Below, piece by piece: positions 1-8,150 of a stretch of DNA of 64,000 bases. How positions within the stretch are numbered: the first letter of the stretch is position 1; every line of letters begins with the position of its first letter. The notes beneath the pieces were generated by a model. That model did no database searches. It saw only the letters and a list, made by a program, of their open reading frames with translations, and was not told where the DNA came from. Source of the stretch: SYFY01 sp031385325 (lineage in GTDB: Bacteria > Pseudomonadota > Gammaproteobacteria > Pseudomonadales > Azotimanducaceae); NCBI GenBank assembly GCA_031385325.1, contig JANNBJ010000006.1, positions 1-64,000 on the forward strand, given 5' to 3'. Made by a program: the position numbers and the translations under genes.

Positions 1-914
1 ACGGCAAGGACCGAAGTGTTGCGATGGACATGCTCGGTTTCAAGAAGCAGCTGGTGTTCGCCACCCACTCAGTCGTTCAACCATTCCATCCAAGTTCGAG
101 TACTCGCGTTGATCTGCGCTATGGCGCCGCCCGTGCTGTCAATCGACACATGGCTGCGATCTGCGGAGATGACGCGCGCCTCATGGGGGTCGCTGTTGTA
201 CCACTCGATCACCCCGCAGAAGCCATGGCAGAACTCGACTTTGCATTGAAGCTGGGCCACGAAGCCATCTGGATACCCCACCGCGCGCCGATTGGATTTG
301 CGCCGGGGCATGTGGACCTGGAACCCTTCTGGGCGCGGCTCGCCGAGGCAGGCATTCCTTTTGTTCTGCACGTTGGTGGTTCACCGCTGCAGACGCTCAA
401 GTCCTGGACCAACAATGGTCGGGCTGCTACACGCGACTGGATGGGCGGAGGTGAGAACGTTCGCACCAAGGATGCCGCAGTGATGCACCAACCACCGGAG
501 ACGTTCATCAGCATGTTACTGCTCGACGGCGTCTTCGAACGTCATCCGAAACTGCGTGGAGCCGCGGTAGAGTTAGGCGCAGGCTGGGTGCCGGAAATGG
601 TTCGTCGTCTCGATGATGTGGTGCGCATCTACGGCCGTGTTGATGAGTCGGTGCGTTTCAAGCGGTTGCCATCGGAACAGCTGAGCGAACAAATGGGCTT
701 CACCCCATTTCCGCACGAAAACGTTGCTGATCTGATTGCTCGATCAAACGACGCCCTCTATCTCTTTTCGAGCGACTACCCTCATGTGGAAGGTGGCCGA
801 GATCCGATCGGCAAGTTCGATAAGTACCTCGCTGACTGCAATGAAACCGTGAAGACCCGTTTCTACAGCGAGAATTTTCTGCGTTTGTGGCCGGACGCAC
901 GCGTCCCGGCCTGA
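1..914 (+). CDS. Amidohydrolase family protein, 5' end outside window
   Basis: The frame is open to the left edge (first whole codon at 3), so the N-terminus, where this superfamily usually carries its HxH metal motif, is missing. The ATG at 24 is therefore not a credible start. The visible ~303 residues resemble an amidohydrolase-2 TIM barrel of the ACMSD/LigW type. A strand reading FVLHVGG near base 360 offers a metal-type His, and FSSDYPH near base 770 supplies the late Asp typical of the family. The likely role is metal-dependent hydrolysis or decarboxylation of a small cyclic or aromatic acid; the substrate is unknown. It precedes an acyl-CoA ligase, which suits a catabolic operon. Confidence 0.8.
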   Translation, partial: GKDRSVAMDMLGFKKQLVFATHSVVQPFHPSSSTRVDLRYGAARAVNRHMAAICGDDARLMGVAVVPLDHPAEAMAELDFALKLGHEAIWIPHRAPIGFAPGHVDLEPFWARLAEAGIPFVLHVGGSPLQTLKSWTNNGRAATRDWMGGGENVRTKDAAVMHQPPETFISMLLLDGVFERHPKLRGAAVELGAGWVPEMVRRLDDVVRIYGRVDESVRFKRLPSEQLSEQMGFTPFPHENVADLIARSNDALYLFSSDYPHVEGGRDPIGKFDKYLADCNETVKTRFYSENFLRLWPDARVPA

Positions 915-1059
915 TCGGTCAGCCAGAAGAACCGCTTTAATGATCTGATTCTGGATCCAGCTGCTTAGGAGTGTCGCGCCACGGCGTTTGTGTGCAGATG
1001 TTATTCTCCGGTTTCAGCGGACTGTAAAGACGGCGTCGAGAACGGAGAAGCAGAACACC

Positions 1060-2613
1060 ATGAACATCGGGCAGATTACCGCCAAGTGGGCAAATCGGGA
1101 TCCCAAGCGGGAGGCCATCGTCGATGTGCCGACCGGTCGACGAGTAACATTCGGCGCTCTCGATCAAAGAGTGCGCAAACTCGCGAACGCGTTGGCCAAC
1201 AAGAAAGTGGCCAAGGGTTCGCGCATAGGCGTGCTGTCAAAAAACGCGATCGAGTACTTCGAGATCTACTATGCCTGCGCGCGTGCGGGCTATATCGCCC
1301 AACCGCTGAACTGGCGGTTGAGCGCACCGGAACTCGCCAGGATTCTCGCCGATGGTGACCCAACCGTCGTCGTGTCGGCCGATGAGTTCCGCAACGAGCG
1401 CAACGTCATGCAGCGTGAGGTCGATGCCTCCCTGTGGCTCGAATATGGCGTGAACAGTGACGGGTCGTACGAAGACTTCCTGGCAGCTGCTAACGATGAC
1501 GAGCCGCTCGCCTCAGCAACAACGGGCGATCATGACCCGACACTGATCCTCTACACAGGTGGAACGACCGGGATATCCAAAGGTGCATTGCATACGCACA
1601 AGACGCTCTTCATGGGGATGCTCAACCAGACCGTTGCAGAGCGTGTCGTCGCAACTGACGTCTACATGCTGACCGGCCAGATGTTCCACATACCTGTTGC
1701 GCTGGCGATGAACTACATGGCGCATGGCTGCCCGGTGGTACTGATGAACTTTGACGCACCCAAGGCCATTGAGATCATCGAAGCCGAGCGGGTCTCGGCG
1801 TTTCTGGGTATTACGACCATGCTCAACTGGATGATGGCCGCTCCTAACTTTCACACCAGCGACATCTCAAGCCTGCGCAACATTCAGTATGGTGGTGGCC
1901 CGATGCCGGCAACAGTTGTCAAAGCGGCGCTGGAAGCCTTTCCGTGTACGCTGATTCAGGGTTACGGCCAGACAGAAGGCATGACGATGACATTCCTCTC
2001 GCAAGAGGATCACCGCGACGCGATTGCCGGCATACATCCGGAACGGCTCAGTTCCTGTGGTCGGGAAGGTTTCATCACTCGAGTACAGGTGGTTGACGAA
2101 GCAGGTAATCCTGTACCCAAGGATGGCAATACTCCAGGGGAGATCGAGATCCAGTCTGAAGCCAACATGCTGGGTTACTGGCGCAAGGAAGAGCTGAACG
2201 CACAGACCTTTCGCAACGGCTGGATGCGAACTGGCGATATCGCAACCTGGGATTCGGACAGCTATATCTTCATTGTCGATCGCGCCAAGGACATGATCAT
2301 TTCCGGCGGCGAGAACATTTACTCGACCCAGGTTGAAGCTGCGATTCACAAACATCCTGCCGTGCTGGAAGCGGCGGTAATCGGCGTTCCCGACGATGAA
2401 TGGGGCGAGTCCGTCAAAGCCGTTGTGGTACTCAAGCCCGGCACTTCGGCGACTGCGGCAGAGATCATCGACACGGCCCGCCAGCACCTTGCCTCGTATC
2501 AGAAGCCACGATCGGTCGAATTTGTGGACAGCTTGCCAAAAGCACCGACCGGCAAGATCCTCAAGCGGGACCTGCGCGAACGCTTCTGGAAAGACCGTGA
2601 CCGACAGGTCTGA
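1060..2613 (+). CDS. Acyl-CoA synthetase (AMP-binding, ANL superfamily)
   Basis: Activates a carboxylic acid to its acyl-CoA through an acyl-adenylate. The 517 residues match the usual length. Visible motifs are the P-loop YTGGTTGISKG near residue 165, GYGQTEG near 300, MRTGD and DRAKDMIISGGENIY in the hinge region, and PTGKILKRDLR with the catalytic C-terminal Lys near 496. I chose ATG 1060 because GGAG lies about 12 bases upstream and MNIGQ fits the family start; the frame extends to 988 without a better start. The acid substrate cannot be read from sequence. Its neighbours (amidohydrolase, MaoC-like pair) suggest a ring-derived or branched acid. Confidence 0.9.
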   Translation: MNIGQITAKWANRDPKREAIVDVPTGRRVTFGALDQRVRKLANALANKKVAKGSRIGVLSKNAIEYFEIYYACARAGYIAQPLNWRLSAPELARILADGDPTVVVSADEFRNERNVMQREVDASLWLEYGVNSDGSYEDFLAAANDDEPLASATTGDHDPTLILYTGGTTGISKGALHTHKTLFMGMLNQTVAERVVATDVYMLTGQMFHIPVALAMNYMAHGCPVVLMNFDAPKAIEIIEAERVSAFLGITTMLNWMMAAPNFHTSDISSLRNIQYGGGPMPATVVKAALEAFPCTLIQGYGQTEGMTMTFLSQEDHRDAIAGIHPERLSSCGREGFITRVQVVDEAGNPVPKDGNTPGEIEIQSEANMLGYWRKEELNAQTFRNGWMRTGDIATWDSDSYIFIVDRAKDMIISGGENIYSTQVEAAIHKHPAVLEAAVIGVPDDEWGESVKAVVVLKPGTSATAAEIIDTARQHLASYQKPRSVEFVDSLPKAPTGKILKRDLRERFWKDRDRQV

Positions 2614-2629
2614 CCTGAAGTGATCTGAC

Positions 2630-3847
2630 ATGACCGCGCATGCAACGCCAGAGAGTGTGCGAATTGAAGCACTGGATGTACTGCGCGGGTTTGCTGTACT
2701 GGGCATCCTGCTCCTGAACATCATCGGTTTTGGTCTGCCATCGAGTGCTTACTTCAATCCTCTCGAAGGTATCGGCGCTCACCCCGAACTTAATCTGTTT
2801 GTCTGGGCGGGCGTCGACATTCTGTTTGAAGGCGCCATGCGCGGTTTGTTCTCCCTCTTGTTCGGCGCCGGAATGGCGCTTTTTTTGTCCAGCAAGTCAT
2901 CCGCGATTTTTTTCCGGCGTAACGTGTGGTTGCTTGTCCTGGGTGTGGTTAACGGCTGGCTCCTGCTGTGGAACGGCGACATCCTGGTCACCTACGCAAT
3001 CGCCGGTTTCCTCCTCTACTTCGTCCGTGATGCGTCGCCCAGACAACTGCTGCTCACGGCCGCAGTACTCATCACACTCACTTCGCTGATGTACCTGGGC
3101 AGTCGTTACTTCGTCCAGAGTTCTTCAGCGGACCCCGCAGTGAAGGCAGTCGTTACCGATCTTGCCGCACAATTGCGGCCTTCCCTCGATGACAACGAAC
3201 ACGAACTCGATACGCGGCAAGAGTCCTATGCGTCAGCGTTTCACTGGAACGCCGGTCTGATGATCGAGTCCTACACGTTTGTCCTGCCACTCTATCTGCT
3301 TCCGGACGCATTGATCATGATGCTGATCGGGATCGCACTGTTTCGGCTTGGCGTGCTGAACGCTTCCCGCTCGGTGGCGTTCTACGCCAGGTTATGTGCG
3401 TACGGATTTGCCACAGGTCTGCTCATCAACGGCTATGAAGTGCAGCAAGCGGTCCACAACGAGTTTGATATGACCAGTACGTTTGCCTACATGCTGCCCA
3501 CCTACCACTTCGGCCGTTTAGGTATGGTGCTTGGTTATGTCGGTGGGGTCATGCTGATCTGCAAGTTACTCTGGTCGCCTTCCCTGCGTGCAACTCTTGC
3601 CGCTACCGGACGCATGGCATTGACAAACTATCTCACGCAATCGCTGATCTGCATGCTGCTCTTCACAGGGGCGGGGCTTGGCCTTGTTGGCCAACTGGAA
3701 CGCTGGATGCTCTATATCGTTGTTGTAGTCATATGGGTGTTACAACTCATGTGGAGCGTATGGTGGCTCGGACGATTTCGTCAGGGTCCGATCGAATGGT
3801 TGTGGCGGGGTTTGACCTACAGCGAATGGCCGAGAAATCGGCGCTGA
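2630..3847 (+). CDS. DUF418-family polytopic membrane protein
   Basis: A 405-residue inner-membrane protein with about eight to ten hydrophobic segments. It opens with RIEALDVLRGFAVLGILL, the N-terminal signature of the YeiB/DUF418 group, and the C-terminal third (from about residue 235) matches the DUF418 core pattern, including RMALTNYLTQS near 325. The family has no settled biochemical role; transport or acyl transfer has been suggested. It starts 16 bases after the acyl-CoA ligase stop and is probably co-transcribed with it. Confidence 0.85.
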   Translation: MTAHATPESVRIEALDVLRGFAVLGILLLNIIGFGLPSSAYFNPLEGIGAHPELNLFVWAGVDILFEGAMRGLFSLLFGAGMALFLSSKSSAIFFRRNVWLLVLGVVNGWLLLWNGDILVTYAIAGFLLYFVRDASPRQLLLTAAVLITLTSLMYLGSRYFVQSSSADPAVKAVVTDLAAQLRPSLDDNEHELDTRQESYASAFHWNAGLMIESYTFVLPLYLLPDALIMMLIGIALFRLGVLNASRSVAFYARLCAYGFATGLLINGYEVQQAVHNEFDMTSTFAYMLPTYHFGRLGMVLGYVGGVMLICKLLWSPSLRATLAATGRMALTNYLTQSLICMLLFTGAGLGLVGQLERWMLYIVVVVIWVLQLMWSVWWLGRFRQGPIEWLWRGLTYSEWPRNRR

Positions 3848-3924
3848 AGGTCAAGCAGTCGAGTTGTCGCTCTCGTCAAATACGAGTTGGCGGCACTTAA
3901 TGGTAACCGGGAGGATGGTCTGAC

Positions 3925-4368
3925 ATGGTCGATGTGGATGAACTGAAATCGAAATACCTGAACCTGGAATTTGCACGCAGCGATTTTGTTGTCCCTGCAG
4001 AAAACTCAGCGACGCTCGCTCGCCTCGCCGGCGAGACCCGCGCCGAGTACACCGATCCTGGTCATCCGGATTTCGAGGTCTTTCCGGCGTACCTCGCCAG
4101 TCTCTCGGCGGGACGACACCTGCCTATCGACTTCCCCTCACTGGGTGGGTTACCTGTGGATGGTGGCAAGGCAGTAACCGCTCTCTTGCCGGTACCGGCT
4201 GGTGTTGCACTTAACGGCCGGACTCACCTGCATGACATCTACGCCAAAAGCGGTCGCTCGGGACGAATGGTCTTTCTGGTCTCCCGCATGGAGATTTTTA
4301 ACCAGGCAAACACTCTCCTGGCGTTATCCGACAGTCGAATGGTGATCCGGGAAAGAGTTGCATCATGA
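3925..4368 (+). CDS. MaoC-like hot-dog protein, FAS1_DH type (first of a pair)
   Basis: A 147-residue single hot-dog protein resembling the N-terminal (FAS1-DH) half of two-domain MaoC hydratases. Family-like stretches are FARSDFVVPAEN near residue 16, ETRAEYTDP near 38 and GVALNGRTHLH near 91. Such subunits usually pair with a second MaoC subunit to form an enoyl-CoA hydratase, as in actinobacterial HadAB or ChsH1-ChsH2. The next gene overlaps it by 4 bases (ATGA), which supports co-translation of two partners. I do not see the canonical Asp-x4-His dyad in this subunit. Confidence 0.75.
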   Translation: MVDVDELKSKYLNLEFARSDFVVPAENSATLARLAGETRAEYTDPGHPDFEVFPAYLASLSAGRHLPIDFPSLGGLPVDGGKAVTALLPVPAGVALNGRTHLHDIYAKSGRSGRMVFLVSRMEIFNQANTLLALSDSRMVIRERVAS

Positions 4369-4781
4369 CAATTCAGCGCATGGCCGATCTCGAATTCGGC
4401 ATGGAATTTGGTCCGTGGTCACCGAACACCGCACTCGAAAGCGCAAGCGCCGCCGCCAACGCAGTGGGTTGGACCAACGCCGCACGTTTCTCGAATCACG
4501 AAGGCGCACGCAAGGAAGGACATCCCGGAGCACTGGTACCCGGCGTTCTGGGCATGGGATTTCTCTGTGCATTGATTCATCGGGAAATACCGGCTGCAAA
4601 AATCCAGCACATCGACACGGTGTTTCGCGCCCCTCTGGTCGCCGATCAACCGTGCGAAGTCACCGCAGTGATCACCGATCTCGACACCGAACAGCGCACT
4701 GCGGAGCTTGATTTGCATATCAAGAACGCCGAAGGCGAAACCCGGATCTTTGGCACGGCGACTATCTGCATGCCGTCGTAA
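4365..4781 (+). CDS. MaoC-like hot-dog hydratase subunit (second of a pair)
   Basis: A 138-residue hot-dog protein. The helix-containing region AVGWTNAARFSNHEGARKEG and the LVPGVLGMGFLCALI stretch (residues 60-75) match the central helix of MaoC/ChsH2-like subunits, and the strand FRAPLVADQPCEVTAVI matches the family's substrate-tunnel strand. The start ATG overlaps the preceding stop. It probably forms a heteromeric enoyl-CoA hydratase with the upstream protein, acting on the CoA ester made by the ligase at 1060-2613. The usual catalytic Asp is not obvious, so a binding-only or thioesterase-like role remains possible. Confidence 0.75.
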   Translation: MTIQRMADLEFGMEFGPWSPNTALESASAAANAVGWTNAARFSNHEGARKEGHPGALVPGVLGMGFLCALIHREIPAAKIQHIDTVFRAPLVADQPCEVTAVITDLDTEQRTAELDLHIKNAEGETRIFGTATICMPS

Positions 4782-4784
4782 CAA

Positions 4785-4821
4785 AGCGCGCCACGGTCCC
4801 GGTCACGTGATCTGGCGCGCT
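4785..4821. terminator. Hairpin between convergent genes
   Basis: A perfect 8-bp stem, AGCGCGCC (4785-4792) with GGCGCGCT (4814-4821), lies between the convergent MaoC-like gene and the NTF2-like gene. There is no strong T tract on the + strand. It probably acts as a bidirectional transcription stop. Confidence 0.45.
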
Positions 4822-4842
4822 CTTGTCCGGTCCTGCTCGCTA

Positions 4843-5370
4843 CTACTCGGCCAGCATCGTGTACATCGGATCATCGGGATGGCGACTGCCACGTGCCAGT
4901 CCGTCGAACGGCGGGCCTTCGTTGATGGACGTAGCCTGGGTGTTCTGATTCCAGTCCATCAACACCTGGCGGTGTTTGATCTTCCAGACGTTGCCTCGCT
5001 TTTCGAACCGGTCGAGATATCGTCCGAGATAGGTCATCTCAGTGCCTGATCCGTCTGTTTCGCGCCGGTAGTGATACGCGGTCACGTACGTTTCTACCTT
5101 GGCCTGACTACCACGAATGTCTGCCTGTATATTGGTGATGGTGTGCTGGGTCGCCCAATATCGCTTGATGCCAACCGGTAACGATTTGCAGAACTCGTGG
5201 GCGTTACCATTGAAGCCGCCATAGGCAACCGTTGAATCCGGCCAGTAACAGCCTTTGAGTGTCGCCTCGTCTGCCCGGTCGACACCACGACTGTGTTTGG
5301 CGAGCACATCCTGGATTGCCAGTCGATCACCGATCATTGCCAGATCAGGCACAGTTCCTGTTTCCATCAT
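4843..5370 (-). CDS. NTF2/SnoaL-like domain protein
   Basis: A 175-residue single-domain protein of the cone-shaped NTF2-like fold. It shows the family N-terminal helix (IGDRLAIQDVLAKHSRGVDR, about residues 12-31), the strand pair TVAYGGFNG, and the late YLDRFEKRGNVWKIKHRQVLMDW segment (split here by position, about 118-140). Such proteins are ring hydratases, isomerases or orphan binding proteins; no substrate can be assigned. Two tandem ATGs (5370, 5367) follow a GAGGGG ribosome site; the second has the better spacing. It stands alone on the minus strand. Confidence 0.8.
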   Translation of the reverse strand: MMETGTVPDLAMIGDRLAIQDVLAKHSRGVDRADEATLKGCYWPDSTVAYGGFNGNAHEFCKSLPVGIKRYWATQHTITNIQADIRGSQAKVETYVTAYHYRRETDGSGTEMTYLGRYLDRFEKRGNVWKIKHRQVLMDWNQNTQATSINEGPPFDGLARGSRHPDDPMYTMLAE

Positions 5371-5429
5371 TCACCCCTCAGGTTTGTTTCCAGCCTTAAA
5401 TTAGCACCGCGATCAAGTCAAAGTCACAA

Positions 5430-5999
5430 TCAGCTCATCGGCTTGCGCGCAATCAACCGGGCAAGATTGACTGATCGACCATCCGGATCGACGACCTCTC
5501 CTTCGGTATCGTGCATGACAACGAGCTCAGATGCCGCTGTTCGCAATGCACCGGGAGCGGCGCGAAATCGCGGCCCAGCCGGCCCGACTTCGGCGAGACC
5601 ACCCTGCAACAAGACCTCGCACACCAGCACGCCGCCGGGATACAGCGCATCGATCAACGCGGGCACGAGGGTCAGATTGAAAAAGCGCATCTTCAGGATC
5701 AGATCAAAGCCGCCATCGAACGCGGGCAACCCACTGTCCAGATCATGGGCGATAACCTGGATCTGCGGCGTGTCTGCGAGTCGAGACAGCGCGACAGATG
5801 AGATGTCGAGTGCAGTCACCGAGTAGCCAAGACCATGCAGGAACCGCGCGTTGCGACCAGCGCCACTGGCGACATCCAGCGCGCGTCCTCTTGGCAGGCG
5901 ATCAATCCACTCGGCAACCAAGGCACTCGGATGCGTTCGCTGTTCGTATGCGCCATCCCGGTATCGCTGATCCCATCGCTCTTGGTCGTCGTCACTCAT
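5430..5999 (-). CDS. Class I SAM-dependent methyltransferase (TehB-like)
   Basis: A 189-residue Rossmann methyltransferase. The N-terminal WDQRYRDGAY (residues 9-18) is typical of TehB/tellurite-resistance-like methyltransferases. Motif I reads LDVASGAGRNARF near residue 41, followed by the acidic loop in VTALDISSVAL. The late GGVLVCEVLLQG region (around 122) is the usual strand 5. Substrate unknown. It lies 59 bases upstream of the NTF2-like gene on the same strand and diverges from the esterase at 6079. Confidence 0.85.
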   Translation of the reverse strand: MSDDDQERWDQRYRDGAYEQRTHPSALVAEWIDRLPRGRALDVASGAGRNARFLHGLGYSVTALDISSVALSRLADTPQIQVIAHDLDSGLPAFDGGFDLILKMRFFNLTLVPALIDALYPGGVLVCEVLLQGGLAEVGPAGPRFRAAPGALRTAASELVVMHDTEGEVVDPDGRSVNLARLIARKPMS

Positions 6000-6078
6000 T
6001 GTTCTTCACGTCCTGATAAACAATGTACAAGTTTGCCGGTGTAAGCTCTCTTCATCGCCACCGGAGAATCAGACCATC

Positions 6079-7008
6079 GTGCCAGTCGACAACGATACTC
6101 AAGCCGTTCTGGATTTGCTGACAAAACTCGGCGCGCCAGATTTTTCAGCTCTCTCGGTGGAACAGGCTCGCTCCATGAGCCTGGCGCCTCCGCCGGCCGT
6201 ACCAACCGCGGTACACCGCGTCGAAAATCGGGAAGTGCAGGGCTCACAATGTGCAATTCCGATCAGGATCTACCATCCCGAACCCGGCACCGCCACACGC
6301 GGGGCGCTGGTGTATTTTCATGGCGGCGGCTGGGTCATCGGCAATCTCGATAGCCACGATGAAACCTGCCGGCGACTCTGTGTCGGCAGCGGCTCCATGG
6401 TCATCAGTGTCGCCTACAGGCTGGCGCCGGAAACACGCTATCCCGGTCCCATGATCGACTGCTACGACGTCACTGCCTGGGCCGCTCGCGAAGCAAACAA
6501 CCTGGGGATTGATGCTGGACGTATCGCGGTTGGCGGAGACAGCGCTGGTGGCAATCTCGCCGCCGCGGTCGCGCTCAAGGCTCGTGATCAGAACGGACCA
6601 TCCATCTGCTTCCAGCTGCTCATCTACCCGGTGACCGATGCGAACTTCACAACCGGGTCGTACACCGCCAATGCCAGCGGGTACTTCCTGACGCGATCAG
6701 GCATGCAATGGTTCTGGGATCACTACGTGCCGACAGCAGCCGGACGAAAAGAAGCCTACGCCGCACCTGCTCAAGCCAAGGATCTGAAAGGACTTCCACC
6801 TGCGCTGGTGCTGACTGCAGAATTTGACCCGCTACGCGATGAGGGCGAAGCCTATGCTCGTGCCATGCAAGCCGCCGGGGTGGAGGTTTCTCTCACCCGC
6901 TATGACGGCGTCGTGCACGGTTTTTTCGGTATGCACGCAACGGTCGCCAAAGCCGGTCTAGCAACTGCCCAGGCCGCCAAGGCATTGAAACAACATCTCG
7001 GAGGTTGA
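6079..7008 (+). CDS. Alpha/beta hydrolase, hormone-sensitive-lipase (HSL) type
   Basis: A 309-residue carboxylesterase. YFHGGGWVIGN near residue 75 is the HGGG oxyanion motif, VGGDSAGGN near 153 holds the nucleophilic Ser, ALVLTAEFDPLRDEG near 246 holds the Asp, and DGVVHGFF near 276 holds the His. It starts at GTG 6079; no ATG lies upstream in frame. The cysteine synthase ATG sits 2 bases after its stop and the shared GGAGG at 7000-7004 is inside this gene, so the two are translationally coupled. Likely cytosolic hydrolysis of short acyl esters. Confidence 0.9.
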   Translation: MPVDNDTQAVLDLLTKLGAPDFSALSVEQARSMSLAPPPAVPTAVHRVENREVQGSQCAIPIRIYHPEPGTATRGALVYFHGGGWVIGNLDSHDETCRRLCVGSGSMVISVAYRLAPETRYPGPMIDCYDVTAWAAREANNLGIDAGRIAVGGDSAGGNLAAAVALKARDQNGPSICFQLLIYPVTDANFTTGSYTANASGYFLTRSGMQWFWDHYVPTAAGRKEAYAAPAQAKDLKGLPPALVLTAEFDPLRDEGEAYARAMQAAGVEVSLTRYDGVVHGFFGMHATVAKAGLATAQAAKALKQHLGG

Positions 7009-7010
7009 AC

Positions 7011-7964
7011 ATGCGTTACGACAACATCCTGCAGACCATCGGTAATACGCCAATCGTCCGCATCAACAAGCTGGCGCCCGCACACGTGACCATGTACGTG
7101 AAGGTGGAGTCCTTCAACCCACTCTCTTCGGTGAAGGATCGGCTGGCTTACGCCATCATCAAGGATGCCCGCGATAGCGGTGCATTGAAGCCGGGCCAAA
7201 CCGTCGTCGAAGCGACCTCGGGGAATACCGGCATCGCGCTGGCCATGGTCTGCGCCGCATTGGGACATCCCTTCGTGGCGACCATGGTCGAGACATTTTC
7301 CATCGAGCGCCGCAAGATCATGCGAGCACTCGGCGCGAAGGTCATTCTCACACCCGCCGCAGAACGTGGCAGCGGTATGGTCAAACGTGCTGCAGAACTC
7401 GCCGCCAAACACGGCTGGTTCCTGGCACGACAATTTGAAAATCCAGCCAATCCTGCCTATCACGCGCAGACGACCGGGCCGGAAATCCTCCGTGATTTTG
7501 CTGGCGACAGACTCGACTTCTGGGTCACCGGCTGGGGCACTGGCGGGACACTGTCCGGTGCGGGCCGAGTGCTGAAGGCCGCACGACCGGGGCTCAAGGT
7601 CATCGCCACTGAACCCGAGCAGGCTGCTTTGCTGTCTGGCGGTACTTTCAGCCCGCACAAGATTCAGGGGTGGACACCTGATTTCGTACCCGGCGTGCTG
7701 GATCGATCGATCGCGGATGACATCATTCTGGTGAACGAAAACGAGTCGATGGCCAACGCCTTGGCACTGGCTCAACAGGAAGGGATTTTTGTCGGGATAT
7801 CCTCTGGGGCGACCTTCACCGCTGCCCTCAAGGTTGCGGCTACCGCTCCGGCAGGATCCGTCATTCTTGCGATGCTGCCGGATACCGGAGAGCGCTACCT
7901 GTCGACTCCTTTGTTCGCCGGCATCAATGAGGGGTCCGATGACGAGTGGCTGGCCTCCCTTTAG
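7011..7964 (+). CDS. cysK: Cysteine synthase A (O-acetylserine sulfhydrylase)
   Basis: PLP enzyme that makes cysteine from O-acetylserine and sulfide. The PLP Lys is K42 in PLSSVKDR, the substrate loop is TSGNTG (about residues 67-72), and the phosphate-binding loop is GTGGTLSG near 174. The 317-residue length is normal. I chose ATG 7011 over the in-frame TTG at 7005 because GGAGG at 7000-7004 is correctly spaced for it. It is coupled to the upstream esterase. A CysM-type or cystathionine-synthase-like specificity cannot be excluded. Confidence 0.92.
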   Translation: MRYDNILQTIGNTPIVRINKLAPAHVTMYVKVESFNPLSSVKDRLAYAIIKDARDSGALKPGQTVVEATSGNTGIALAMVCAALGHPFVATMVETFSIERRKIMRALGAKVILTPAAERGSGMVKRAAELAAKHGWFLARQFENPANPAYHAQTTGPEILRDFAGDRLDFWVTGWGTGGTLSGAGRVLKAARPGLKVIATEPEQAALLSGGTFSPHKIQGWTPDFVPGVLDRSIADDIILVNENESMANALALAQQEGIFVGISSGATFTAALKVAATAPAGSVILAMLPDTGERYLSTPLFAGINEGSDDEWLASL

Positions 7965-8074
7965 CCCATCAGTGTTATAGCTAATGCGAGGTTCAGAAAC
8001 AGACCCACCAGCACCAGCGTGATCATCGTATTGCGAGTTTTAATTTGCACGGGCCTCTCCGCTGGCGACTGCAT
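7961..8074 (-). CDS. Possible 37-residue single-pass membrane protein
   Basis: A short minus-strand frame starting at ATG 8074. It has a polar basic N-terminus (about 17 residues with RPVQIKTRN) and ends in one hydrophobic helix (MITLVLVGLFLNLALAITLMG, residues 17-37, read here as two adjoining parts MITLVLVGLF and LNLALAITLMG). This positive-inside plus TM-tail layout is typical of small bacterial membrane proteins. No strong ribosome site is visible. Its stop overlaps the cysK stop on the other strand. It may be a chance frame. Confidence 0.35.
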   Translation of the reverse strand: MQSPAERPVQIKTRNTMITLVLVGLFLNLALAITLMG

Positions 8075-8150
8075 TTGATCTAGAGCCAGCAGGTTAGGCC
8101 GCGCGCAAACCAAACAACGACTACGTGCAGGTAAACGGAGGTATCCGTAA

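Noticed and set aside
1867..2724. Long minus-strand open frame opposite the acyl-CoA ligase
   Set aside because: Composition mirrors the ligase codons; no family-like sequence, and the ligase on the plus strand is well supported.
6900..7775. Long minus-strand open frame opposite the esterase/cysK genes
   Set aside because: Antisense shadow of two clearly real genes.
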